DNA from: Aldehydirespirator sp965221605 | GTDB lineage: Bacteria > Actinomycetota > Acidimicrobiia > Acidimicrobiales > Aldehydirespiratoraceae | Length of the DNA: 64,000 nucleotides | Assembly (NCBI GenBank): GCA_965221605.1 | Contig: CBDCSK010000015.1 | Location: 310,001-374,000 of the forward strand | Direction of reading: 5' to 3' | In this document: one piece after another, positions 17,144 to 28,223 of the stretch | Numbering within the stretch: the first letter of the stretch is position 1 | Layout of the letters: the number at the start of each line of letters is the position of its first letter | Position numbers and translations under genes: made by a program | Notes under the pieces: generated by a model | Database searches by the model: none | What the model was told of the DNA's origin: nothing | The model's input: the letters and a program-made list of their open reading frames with translations, nothing else

Positions 17144-17910
17144 GCCGCGCCACCACCGGCGGACCCCAGACTCTCACCGGGTATCTGGACGGCCCGGCTC
17201 GCACCGGCTCCCGTTTCACCCTCTGGCTCGGAGCAGCGACCCTGGCCGGCTTCGCCGGGGTGGCCGCACTGGGGCTGCTGGTCGTGCCGGCCGATGACGT
17301 GCAGGGCGACGCGGTGCGCATCATCTTCGTGCACGTGCCGTCGGCGCTGGGGGCCTACGCCGCGTTCGGGCTGACTGCGCTGGGCTCGGTCATGTGGCTG
17401 TGGCGGCGCTCGGTGTGGTGGGACATCACGGCCCACGCCGGCGCGGAGGTCGGGGTGCTGCTGTGCGGTCTCACGCTGGTGACGGGCATGCTCTGGGGCC
17501 GGCCCACCTGGGGCACCTACTGGGAGTGGGGCGATGTGCGCCTCGTGACCACCCTCATCCTGTTCCTGGTGATGGTCGGATACCTGTCGGTCAGGGCCCT
17601 CGGCACCGACGCCGGCTCGGTCGCCACCCGGGCCGCCGTGGTCGGGCTGGTCGGCGCGGTGAACATCGGAATCGTCAACCGTTCGGTCAACTGGTGGGCG
17701 AACCGCACCCTGCACCAGCAGTCCTCCCTCACCGAGGGCAAGCTCGAGGACCTGACCCTGCTCACGCTGGTCCTGGCGTTCGTCGTGGCCGCGATGGCCA
17801 TCTGGTGGATGGTCATGCACCGCTTCCGCATCGGCTGGCTGGAGCGTCAGCTGGCCGACCGCGACATCCATCAGGCGGTCCAGGCCCGGCGGGCGGAGGC
17901 CGGCCGATGA
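17140..17910 (+). CDS. ccmC: Heme handling protein CcmC
   Basis: The 256-residue integral membrane protein carries the tryptophan-rich heme-binding motif WGTYWEWGDVRLVTTLILF and conserved histidines in FVHVPSALGAYA and ITAHAGAEVG. CcmC loads heme onto CcmE. The start ATG at 17140 overlaps the ccmB stop and the stop overlaps ccmD. Confidence 0.92.
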   Translation: MSRATTGGPQTLTGYLDGPARTGSRFTLWLGAATLAGFAGVAALGLLVVPADDVQGDAVRIIFVHVPSALGAYAAFGLTALGSVMWLWRRSVWWDITAHAGAEVGVLLCGLTLVTGMLWGRPTWGTYWEWGDVRLVTTLILFLVMVGYLSVRALGTDAGSVATRAAVVGLVGAVNIGIVNRSVNWWANRTLHQQSSLTEGKLEDLTLLTLVLAFVVAAMAIWWMVMHRFRIGWLERQLADRDIHQAVQARRAEAGR

Positions 17911-18056
17911 GCCACGCCGCCTACGTGTTGAGCGCCTGGGGCGTGACGGTGGTGGCGATCGCGGCCTACACCGCGTCCCTCCGGCTTCGAGGCCGGCGGC
18001 TGCTGCGCCGGGCCCGGGCCGGCGGGATCGACGGCGCCGGCACCGGCGAAGAGTGA
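17907..18056 (+). CDS. ccmD: Small heme exporter protein CcmD
   Basis: This 49-residue product (MSHAAYVLSAWGVTVVAIAA...) has one transmembrane helix followed by an Arg-rich tail LRLRGRRLLRRARAGG. That is the size and layout of CcmD, which helps release holo-CcmE from CcmABC. It overlaps ccmC by 4 bases and is 6 bases from ccmE. Position and topology support it more than sequence identity does. Confidence 0.8.
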   Translation: MSHAAYVLSAWGVTVVAIAAYTASLRLRGRRLLRRARAGGIDGAGTGEE

Positions 18057-18062
18057 CCGACC

Positions 18063-18641
18063 ATGGATGAGGGGCCCGCGGCCACGGAACAGAAGGCCAC
18101 GGAGCAGAAGGCCACCCAAGACACGGGTCTGTCGCCGCTGACGCCCCGGTCCGGTCCGCGGTCGGCGCGAGCCAGACGATCGGTCGCGGTGCTGGTCGTC
18201 GTGGCGGTAGCCGCGGCCGTGTCCCTGCTCGTCACGAACCTGCTCGGAGATGCCTCGCTGTTCTTCTACAACGCCGACGAGGCGGTGGAGCGCCGCGACG
18301 AGCTGGCCGGCAAGCGCTTCACCCTCCAGGGAACGCCCATCGCCGCGCCGGTGAACACCTTCTGGGCCGACCGGCCGGTGCTGGCCTTCCCCGTCGGCTT
18401 CAACGGAGTGGTTGTGGACGTCGTCCACACCGGCGACCCGCCCGAGCTGTTCCAGCCCGGCGTTCCCGTGGTCCTGGAGGGGGCCTGGCGGAAGGGTCCG
18501 GGCCCGGGTCCGGTGATCGCCGACGACGGCTGGCACTTCGCGTCCGACCGCATGCTGGTCAAGCACGACAACGACTACCGCCAGCGCGACAGCTACACCG
18601 AGCGCATCAGCGAAGCCGAGGAAGGCGGCACGGTCCCGTGA
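18063..18641 (+). CDS. ccmE: Cytochrome c maturation heme chaperone CcmE
   Basis: The 192-residue protein has an unusually long N-terminal cytoplasmic tail with the short tandem repeat ATEQKATEQKAT, then a membrane anchor (about 41-60) and the beta-barrel heme chaperone domain. The covalent heme site is His168 with Tyr172 in KHDNDY, matching HxxxY. The usual flexible tail follows. Confidence 0.9.
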   Translation: MDEGPAATEQKATEQKATQDTGLSPLTPRSGPRSARARRSVAVLVVVAVAAAVSLLVTNLLGDASLFFYNADEAVERRDELAGKRFTLQGTPIAAPVNTFWADRPVLAFPVGFNGVVVDVVHTGDPPELFQPGVPVVLEGAWRKGPGPGPVIADDGWHFASDRMLVKHDNDYRQRDSYTERISEAEEGGTVP

Positions 18642-18675
18642 TCGCGGCCCGCAGACTGCCGGCCCCGCGGCGTCG

Positions 18676-20639
<1,964 letters not shown>

Positions 20640-20643
<4 letters not shown>

Positions 20644-21245
20644 GCGCAACCGACCGGCGTGACCCGGAGCCCTCCCAGGAGACGTCGCATCGGGCGGGGT
20701 CGGGCCCCGACCGGCGGCGCACGACCTGGATCGCCTTGCTGCTGGCGGTGGCGGTCACCTTACTGGTCGTGGTGCTGGCCACCCGTGACTCCGCCTTCGA
20801 GCGCAACGCCTCCAGTCCCATCCTGGGCGGGCTCGCACCGCCGGTAGTGGGCGTCACCACCGCAGGCGAACCCTTCGATCTGGACCAGTGGCGGGGCCGC
20901 TGGGTGATCGTCAACTTCTTCCAGAGCACCTGCGTTCCCTGCATCATGGAGCATCCCGAGCTGATCGCTTTCAGCGAGCGCCACGCGGTGGCCGGCGATG
21001 CCCGGATCGTGTCGGTGACCTTCGACGACACCGCCGAGAACGTGCGGCGGTTCTTCGAGGTCAACGGGGGGGACTGGCCGGTGCTGGTGGAGGGTGCCAG
21101 CCAGGCGGCGGTGGCCTACGGCGTGACCGGGGTTCCCGAGTCGTACCTGGTGGCACCGTCGGGCGTGGTGGTGTGGAAGCAGCTCGGAGGGGTGACCGCC
21201 GACGGCATCGACGGCGTGATCGCCCAGCTCACGGCGAACCCATGA
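20640..21245 (+). CDS. ccmG: Thiol:disulfide oxidoreductase CcmG/DsbE (redoxin)
   Basis: The product is 201 residues with a membrane anchor at about 29-47 and a thioredoxin fold with the active site Cys98-Val-Pro-Cys101. The cis-Pro loop is at GVTGVPESYLV. It keeps the heme-binding cysteines of apocytochrome c reduced on the outer side of the membrane. ATGA overlaps join it to ccmF and ccmH. Confidence 0.9.
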
Positions 21246-22618
21246 GCCGCCGCGCGGTCAGCTGGACGGCCGCGATCCTGGTGGCCGTGGCAGCGTTCCT
21301 GTACGGCGCGGTGGCCGAAGGGCCGCCGAGCACCAACGCAGACCGGGTCCGGGCCCTGGCCGAGGACTTCGCCTGCCCGGTGTGCGCGGGCCAGTCGGTG
21401 GCCGAGAGCGATGTGCCGGTGGCCCGCGAGATCCGCCGGCAGATCGCGGTGTGGGTGGACGAGGGCCGCAGCGACGCTTACATCCTGGACCAACTGGTGG
21501 CGGCCTACGACACCGACATCGACTACAACCCCTCCGGCTCGGGAATAACCAGCCTGGTGTGGATCCTTCCGGTGCTTGCCGGAGGCGGCATCGCGACCGT
21601 TGTGGTCGGGATGCTGAGACCCGGCCGCGCCCCGGCCCGGGATTCTGGGGCGCTCCCGGAGGCGGGACGCCGGCGCCGCTGGCGCAATGCGGCCGTGTGG
21701 ACGGTCGCCATCGTGGCGGTAGCCGGCGCCGCAGGCCTGCTGGTGGCCCGGTCTTCGGGCAGCCGCACCTCCGACGGCTCCATCACGGGCGAGATCCGGT
21801 CCACCGCCCGGGAGAAGATCTTCGAGGCCCAGCAACGGCTCTCCGACGGCGACATGGCCGGCGCCATCGCCGCCTACGACGAAGCCCTGGAAATCCAGCC
21901 CTCCAATGTGGAGGCTCTCACCTACCGGGGCTGGCTCACCTCCCGCCAGGGAGACCCGGCGGCCGCGGTGCCGTACCTCGAAGACGCGGTGGCGGTGGAT
22001 CCCGCCTATCCCGACGCCCGGCTGTTCCGGGCCATCGTGGCCCTCGAGGAGGGAGACGGGGCCCAGGCCGCTCAGGAGTTGGCCGTCTTCGACTCGCTGG
22101 ATCCGCCCCCCTACGCGGAGCAGTTGCTGGCCCGGTCCAGGGTGCGGGAGCGGGTGGCGCAGGCCCGTGACGAGACCGCGCTGCAGGTCGCTGATGATCT
22201 GGCCGCCCTCGAGGAGCGCCCGGCCTTCGACGAGACCGCTCTGACGGTGCCGGACGCACTCGTGACGGCCGAGGCCCTGGCCAACCGGGGAGATCTGCTG
22301 GACGCAGTGCGGTTCCTCGACTGGGTGCTGGAGTCCCGCCCCGGCGACCCCGACGTGCTGTCCGGTCGGGGCTGGCTGCTGGTCCGCGGCGGCGATCCCG
22401 AGCTGCTGGAGTTGGGCCTCGGTTACCTCGACGCCGCCCTGGACGCCGACCAGTCCAACGCCACCGGACTCATCTACCGGGCCTTCGCTCGCTGGCAACA
22501 GGGCGACACCGATGGGGCGCGAGCTGACTTGGCGGCCTTCGACGCCTTGCCGCACCGGCCGCCGAACCTGGTGCGCCTAGTGGAGGATCAGGGCCTGAGG
22601 GCCGCGCTCAACGGTTAG
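21242..22618 (+). CDS. ccmH: CcmH fused to CcmI-like TPR domain
   Basis: In this 458-residue protein, residues 1-~130 form CcmH: a signal anchor, the redox pair Cys45 and Cys48 in FACPVCAGQSVAESD, and a second membrane helix at ~103-122. A further helix (~145-165) is followed by TPR-like repeats (AGAIAAYDEALEIQPSNVEAL, AAAVPYLEDAVAVDPAYPDA, and a later pair near the C-terminus) like those of CcmI. CcmH/CcmI present apocytochrome c to CcmF. It closes the ccm operon. Confidence 0.88.
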   Translation: MSRRAVSWTAAILVAVAAFLYGAVAEGPPSTNADRVRALAEDFACPVCAGQSVAESDVPVAREIRRQIAVWVDEGRSDAYILDQLVAAYDTDIDYNPSGSGITSLVWILPVLAGGGIATVVVGMLRPGRAPARDSGALPEAGRRRRWRNAAVWTVAIVAVAGAAGLLVARSSGSRTSDGSITGEIRSTAREKIFEAQQRLSDGDMAGAIAAYDEALEIQPSNVEALTYRGWLTSRQGDPAAAVPYLEDAVAVDPAYPDARLFRAIVALEEGDGAQAAQELAVFDSLDPPPYAEQLLARSRVRERVAQARDETALQVADDLAALEERPAFDETALTVPDALVTAEALANRGDLLDAVRFLDWVLESRPGDPDVLSGRGWLLVRGGDPELLELGLGYLDAALDADQSNATGLIYRAFARWQQGDTDGARADLAAFDALPHRPPNLVRLVEDQGLRAALNG

Positions 22619-22656
22619 GCACCCCGGCTCGACGCCGCGCTGTCACCCGCGGGCGC

Positions 22657-23631
22657 TCAGCGGTTGAGGCGGTCGCAGCCGCCGGCCAGGAAGGCCACCG
22701 CGGCACCGTAGTGGTCGTCCGTTGAGGCCAGGTCGCTGAACGTGAGGGAGGCGCCGTTGAAGTTGGTCTCGTTCCAGAACGGGTCGGACCGGTCGACATC
22801 GCCCCAGGCAGCCACGTAGATGTAGGGCTCGTCGTGGGAGTGGTCCCCGGGGGAGAAGCCGTAGGTGGCCCGGCGACCCGACTCGGCGTCACCGGCCGCG
22901 ATGGCCGGATCGAAGTGGCCTGGCCACAGCTGCACCCGCTCGGGGTCGACTGCTCCAGGCGAGAAGCGCAGCTCCTCCAGCGCAGCGGTGGCCAGCCCGA
23001 ACCAGGCACCCAGGAAGTCGCCGACCTCTGCCGGAGCGTCGAGCGGTCGGTCGATGTCGCCCAGTTCGGGGCTGTCGTGCTCGGCCGCGGTGGTGCCCGG
23101 GACCACACCGGCGAACTCACCCGCCTCCCGCAGCGTCGTGATCGTGGTGGAACGGGCCCGGCCCGCGGTCTGGACCACCAGCCGGTCGCCCACCACCCGC
23201 ACCTGCACATCGTCGCCGTAGAAGGGCGTGCCGAAGCCGCCGCGCGTGTAGCGAAGGCCGAACTTGCCGTTGCACTGGTAGCGGGCCGCGGCCACGACCG
23301 AATAGGCGAGCCGGTGGAAGTCGAACAGGGCCGACGGGTAGCCGGCGGGCAGATCGGGCAGCTGCCGGCGGGCACCCAGCCAGCGATCGGCGGCGAAGCC
23401 GGCCAGATCCGGCCGGGCCTCGATCAGATCGTCCCAGGTGAGATCGCCTCCGGAGTGGGGCGCCACCACCGGGCCGGTGCCCGAGGGCGTGGGGTCGGCC
23501 GGATCGTCGGCCCAGAAGGGCCCGTCGGCCACCGCAGGCGGGCTGGGCTCCAGTACCCGCACGTCATAGCCGCCCCCGGCCGCGATCGCGGCCTCGGCGG
23601 CGGGATTGTGGGCGAGGGCATGGTCGTCCAT
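22657..23631 (-). CDS. Uncharacterised cytoplasmic protein
   Basis: I do not recognise a named domain. The 324-residue product starts MDDHALAHNPAAEAAIAAGG. The start is fixed by AGGAGG seven bases upstream on the reverse strand, which removes a long antisense extension. Tryptophan- and aspartate-rich stretches (YIYVAAWGDVDRSDPFWNET, FDFHRLAYSVVAAARYQCNG) suggest one globular soluble domain. It is divergent from the DUF3179 lipoprotein gene with a 49-base gap. Confidence 0.75.
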   Translation of the reverse strand: MDDHALAHNPAAEAAIAAGGGYDVRVLEPSPPAVADGPFWADDPADPTPSGTGPVVAPHSGGDLTWDDLIEARPDLAGFAADRWLGARRQLPDLPAGYPSALFDFHRLAYSVVAAARYQCNGKFGLRYTRGGFGTPFYGDDVQVRVVGDRLVVQTAGRARSTTITTLREAGEFAGVVPGTTAAEHDSPELGDIDRPLDAPAEVGDFLGAWFGLATAALEELRFSPGAVDPERVQLWPGHFDPAIAAGDAESGRRATYGFSPGDHSHDEPYIYVAAWGDVDRSDPFWNETNFNGASLTFSDLASTDDHYGAAVAFLAGGCDRLNR

Positions 23632-23666
23632 CGGAACGCCTCCTGTGCGCAAGGCGAGCGCGACGT

Positions 23667-23672
23667 TAGGTT
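23667..23672 (+). promoter_or_regulatory. -10 element of a probable leaderless promoter
   Basis: TAGGTT ends 8 bases before the ATG at 23681 of the DUF3179 lipoprotein gene. There is no Shine-Dalgarno sequence in between. Confidence 0.4.
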
Positions 23673-23680
23673 GCTCCAAT

Positions 23681-25051
23681 ATGTCCCGCAGAATGCGTGT
23701 TGTTTCTTCCAGGACCGCGGCCACCTCGGTGGCCGCGGTCCTGGTTGCGGTCCTCGGCTGCTCGGGGTCGGCTGACGACCCGGATGCGGCGGCCGGCGGT
23801 CCGGAGCCGGGAACCGAGGCTGCTGCGGCCGACTCCAGCACCGCGGCCGACCCCGTTGCCGACCCGGGACCCGGCGGCGACGAGGCTGCCGATCCCGAGC
23901 CCAGCGCGAGCCCGGAGGGCGCAGCCGCGCCCGACACGACCGCCACCCCCACCGAGTCCGGGGACCCAGCGCCGTTATCGGAGACGACCGGTCCGATCCG
24001 GTCCACACCGCGCGAGGACGTGCCCAGCGCGCTGCACGACCCGTTCGGGTCCGGCCATCCCGAGCCGCTGGTGGACCTCGACGAGATCCGCGGCATAGTC
24101 CCGCCCGACGCCATTCCCGCCCTTGAGGACCCCGCCTTCGAGCCGGCCGCCGAGGTGGACTGGCTGGCCGGGGTCGAGCCGGTGCTGGCGCTGGAGATCA
24201 ACGGAGACGCCCGGGCCTACCCGCTGCGGATCATGACCTGGCACGAGCTGGTCAACGGAACGGTCGGAGGGGTGCCGGTGACGGTGTCGTACTGCCCGCT
24301 TTGCAACTCGGCAGTGGCCTACGACCGCCGGGTGGGGGAGCGCATCCTGGACTTCGGCACCTCCGGCGCGCTGTACAACTCGGCGCTGGTGATGTACGAC
24401 CGCCAGACCGAGAGCCTGTGGTCGCATTACACCGGCCAGGCCATCATCGGCCATCTCACCGGCGTCGAGCTCGACCTGATCCCGGTGCAGACCGTGTCGT
24501 TCGAGAAGTTCCTGTCGTCGCACCCCGACGGGCAGGTGCTGGGCCTCGACACCGGCCACTTCCGCCGGTACGGGCAGAACCCCTACGAGTTCTACGACTC
24601 GAACAACCGGCCCTTCCTCTTCAGCGGCCCCTTCGACGATCGGCTCGAACCCATCACCCGGGTTCTCGCCCTGCGCGACGGCGGCGAGGGTGCCGTCGTC
24701 CCCTACGACGTGCTGGCGGAGCGCCGGGTCGTGCCCTTCACCTTCGCGGGGAGGGAACTGGTGGCCCTGTTCGAGCCGGGCACGGCCAGCGCCCTCGACA
24801 GCCCCTTGATCGAGGAGGGCCGGGACGTGGGGGCCACCGGCGTGTTCGTCGGGTCCGTCGACGGCCGGCCCCTGAATCTGTCAGCCGCCACCGGAGGTGG
24901 ATTCGTGGATGCCGAATCCGGCGCCGTCTACGACATCCTGGGCCGACCCTCCGCCGGCCCCGGATCGGTGCTGGTGCCGGTCGAGCATCTCGACACCTTC
25001 TGGTTCGCGGCCGCCGCGTTCTATCCCGACGCGGAGATCATCGGGAGCTAG
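23681..25051 (+). CDS. DUF3179 domain lipoprotein
   Basis: The 456-residue product begins MSRRMRVVSSRTAATSVAAV, with the lipobox VLGC giving a lipidated Cys near residue 27. A low-complexity Ala/Pro/Glu/Asp linker reaches to about residue 105. The rest is the DUF3179 domain with VSYCPLCNSAVAYDR (two Cys in a CPLC motif), SLWSHYTGQAI and the C-terminal LDTFWFAAAAFYPDAEII. The family is extracytoplasmic and of unknown function; the paired cysteines suggest metal or redox chemistry. Confidence 0.85.
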   Translation: MSRRMRVVSSRTAATSVAAVLVAVLGCSGSADDPDAAAGGPEPGTEAAAADSSTAADPVADPGPGGDEAADPEPSASPEGAAAPDTTATPTESGDPAPLSETTGPIRSTPREDVPSALHDPFGSGHPEPLVDLDEIRGIVPPDAIPALEDPAFEPAAEVDWLAGVEPVLALEINGDARAYPLRIMTWHELVNGTVGGVPVTVSYCPLCNSAVAYDRRVGERILDFGTSGALYNSALVMYDRQTESLWSHYTGQAIIGHLTGVELDLIPVQTVSFEKFLSSHPDGQVLGLDTGHFRRYGQNPYEFYDSNNRPFLFSGPFDDRLEPITRVLALRDGGEGAVVPYDVLAERRVVPFTFAGRELVALFEPGTASALDSPLIEEGRDVGATGVFVGSVDGRPLNLSAATGGGFVDAESGAVYDILGRPSAGPGSVLVPVEHLDTFWFAAAAFYPDAEIIGS

Positions 25052-25081
25052 CCGCCGGGCGCGGCCCGCCCGGCCGGCCCC

Positions 25082-25492
25082 TCAGCGGCGGAACGAGCGG
25101 AGCCAGGTCAGGAAGGACGCCGCGGCCGGGTTCAGCCGCCGGGCCGCCGGGGTCACCAGGTAGTAGTGCTCGCGCGACGGCCGCACCATCCCCGCCACCA
25201 CCGCGAGCTCGCCGCGTTCGAGGAGATCCTCGACGATCATCTCGTGGACCAGGGCGATGCCTCTCCCCATCCAGGCCAGATCGATCATGTGCAGGTAGGT
25301 CATGGACCGGTGTGTGCGCGGCCAGGGTTCCAGTGCGGCGTCAAAGCCCGAGAGGAAGTACCGCCAGCCGTCCCCACCGACGACCTCCAGCAGCGTGGCG
25401 CCGGTGAGGTCCGGTGGGGCGGTGATCTCCGATGCGACGTCGGGCCGGGCCACGGCCACGAGCTTCTGGGGCAGCCGGGGGAATCGCAGGCG
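25082..25492 (-). pseudogene. 5'-truncated LysR-family regulator (effector domain only)
   Basis: The frame encodes the last ~137 residues of a GcvA-like LysR protein: RFPRLPQKLVAVARPDV, SMTYLHMIDLAWMGRGIALV, YYLVTPAARR and the C-terminal SFLTWLRSF. Upstream is an in-frame TGA (25493-25495 on the reverse strand) and no HTH coding sequence. The truncated end lies 18 bases from a 14-bp-arm palindrome. I read it as a dead gene fragment; a free effector domain made from an internal GTG is possible but unlikely. Confidence 0.7.
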
Positions 25493-25512
25493 TCATGGTC
25501 TCGCTTGTGGCC

Positions 25513-25548
25513 CGGCCGTCGGCTTGAATAGGGACAAGCCGACGGCCG
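25513..25548. repeat. Perfect 14-bp inverted repeat with 8-base loop
   Basis: CGGCCGTCGGCTTG (25513-25526) and CAAGCCGACGGCCG (25535-25548) are exact complements separated by AATAGGGA. It lies 27 bases before the HD-domain gene and just past the broken end of the lysR fragment. It could be an operator, an old terminator or the scar of a rearrangement. Confidence 0.85.
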
Positions 25549-25575
25549 TGCTCGCAGCGGAAGGGAATGCAAGCC

Positions 25576-26157
25576 ATGGCTGACACACTCACAGACACCT
25601 TCACCGTCAGTTGGACCGCTATGGCCGACGGGACCGTCGAGGACTACGCCCAGCTCAGCAAGATCTTCGAGAGTCACGGCCGCGAGACGATCGTCGGTCA
25701 CCTCCTGTCGGTGATGAGACTGCTGGAGGGCCCGACCCTCGGATACCAGATCGACCGTGAGCGCCATTGCCGCCAGTCGGCCACCAGGGCGCTGCGCAAC
25801 GGGGAGTCCGACGAGTTCGTGGTGGCCGCGCTGCTGCACGACATCGGCGACGTGCTGGCTCCCGACAATCACAGCGGCGTCGCGGCCGCCATAGTGGCCC
25901 CCTACGTGAGCTCCGAGACGGAGTGGGTCGTGCGCCACCACGGGCTGTTCTAGGGCTACTACTACTTCCACCACCTGGGCGGTGACCGCCACGCCCGGGA
26001 GCGGTACGCGGAGTCCCCCCACTACGACCGCTGCGTCGACTTCTGCGCCTCGTACGACCAGAACTGCTTCGACCCCGCCTACGACGACCTGCCGATGGAG
26101 GACTTCGTCCCGCTGCTGGACGAGGTGTTCTCCCGGCCCCCGAAGTACGCCGCCTGA
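25576..26157 (+). pseudogene. HD-domain (PhnZ/MIOX-like) gene interrupted by an in-frame amber codon
   Basis: The frame encodes 193 codons with TAG at codon 126 (25951-25953). The reading frame and the family resemblance continue without change after it: VVRHHGLF, stop, GYYYFHHLGG, and on to FSRPPKYAA. Metal-ligand candidates are His64, His88-Asp89 (LLHDIGD), His99 and His121/His122, while a later Asp in the YDRCVDF region lies beyond the stop. Related HD oxygenases bind two irons. In relatives a Gln codon is likely here, so one C-to-T change would explain it. AAGGGA at 25561 supports the ATG at 25576. A truncated 125-residue product would lack a complete metal site. Confidence 0.75.
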
Positions 26158-26197
26158 CCCAGGCCGCGCCGGGCACGCCTGGCCGCGGCCGGCCTGC

Positions 26198-26674
26198 TCA
26201 GGCTGCGCCGAAGGTGCGGGGGTGGCGGTAGTTGGCGGCGACGATCCGGCCGTCGACCACCTCGAGTTCCCAGATCGAGCCCTTCTTGCACCGGCCCAGA
26301 TCTTCGATGTCCAGCCCGTACTGGCCCAGCACCCACAGCACGCCTGGAATCACGTCGCCATGGCTGCACAGCACCGAGTCGCCTCCGGCCCCGGCCAGCG
26401 AGCCCAGCAGGTCGATGGCGTCCGCGACGTAGGAGCCCTCGGCGAGCGTGTCCGAGGCTTCGACCGGCAGCCCCAGGGCCCGCCCCAGCGGCACCACGGT
26501 GTCGACGCAGCGGACGTACGGGCTCGACAGGATCCGGCGCACCGGCCGCTCCGCCAGAGCGACCGCGATGGCCTCGGCCTGCATCCGTCCATGGTCGTCC
26601 AGCGGACGCTCGAAGTCGTCTCCCACCCAGGCACCCCGGTTGCCCGCATCGGCGTGACGGACGAGGTGCAGCAT
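26198..26674 (-). CDS. SixA-like histidine phosphatase
   Basis: The 158-residue single-domain protein of the histidine phosphatase superfamily has the phosphoacceptor His in LVRHADAG, SSPYVRCVDT and the second catalytic His in LCSHGDVI. The lack of a cap insertion is like SixA, which dephosphorylates phosphohistidine in small regulatory domains; the substrate here is unknown. ATG at 26674 is chosen because AGGAGG lies 4 bases upstream; a TTG one codon earlier would be too close. Confidence 0.88.
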   Translation of the reverse strand: MLHLVRHADAGNRGAWVGDDFERPLDDHGRMQAEAIAVALAERPVRRILSSPYVRCVDTVVPLGRALGLPVEASDTLAEGSYVADAIDLLGSLAGAGGDSVLCSHGDVIPGVLWVLGQYGLDIEDLGRCKKGSIWELEVVDGRIVAANYRHPRTFGAA

Positions 26675-26741
26675 CAACCCTCCTAGGGCGCAGCCGTAGC
26701 GCGCTCTGCCACGGCGCTGAGGTGCGCTATTGACACGCCGT

Positions 26742-26747
26742 TAGCCT
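26742..26747 (+). promoter_or_regulatory. -10 element of a probable leaderless promoter for mrp
   Basis: TAGCCT ends 6 bases before the GTG start at 26754, and no ribosome binding site is present. Confidence 0.4.
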
Positions 26748-26753
26748 ACGGCC

Positions 26754-27893
<1,140 letters not shown>

Positions 27894-27950
27894 GCGCCAA
27901 CAGGATCGCCAGCCGTCGAAGACACAGCCAGGGACCGAGCAGTCAAGGAG

Positions 27951-28184
27951 ATGACCGTGGAGCTTCGTATCGGAATCGTCGACAACCCGCAGCCGATCGC
28001 GGTGACCCTGCCCGACGGCACCGACCGCGCCGACGTCAAGACGTCGGTGGAGGCCGCTCTCAGAGGTGAGGTTGCGGTGCTCTGGCTGACCGACGACAAG
28101 GGTCGGGAGATCGCGGTGGCGTCCTCGCGCCTCACCCACGTGGAGATGGGCCCGCCCGGCTCCAACCCCATCGGTTTCGGCTGA
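27951..28184 (+). CDS. DUF3107 family protein
   Basis: The 77-residue product, starting MTVELRIGIVDNPQPIAVTL and ending GPPGSNPIGFG, matches the small actinobacterial DUF3107 family. It is acidic and soluble. A conserved place near mrp and regulatory genes is typical, but the function is unknown. Confidence 0.85.
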   Translation: MTVELRIGIVDNPQPIAVTLPDGTDRADVKTSVEAALRGEVAVLWLTDDKGREIAVASSRLTHVEMGPPGSNPIGFG

Positions 28185-28223
28185 CCCAGGCCGAGCCGGA
28201 TAGGAGGACAGGGAGCGGCGCCG

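Noticed and set aside
23632..24201. N-terminal extension of the reverse-strand unknown protein
   Set aside because: It overlaps the DUF3179 lipoprotein gene and is low complexity. AGGAGG seven bases before the ATG at 23631 fixes the start.
25951..25953. Pyrrolysine at the amber codon of the HD-domain gene
   Set aside because: There is no pyl gene or methylamine methyltransferase context. A simple Gln-to-stop change explains the TAG.
26730..26735. TTGACA as the -35 of the mrp promoter
   Set aside because: Only six bases separate it from TAGCCT, far too short for a sigma-70 promoter.
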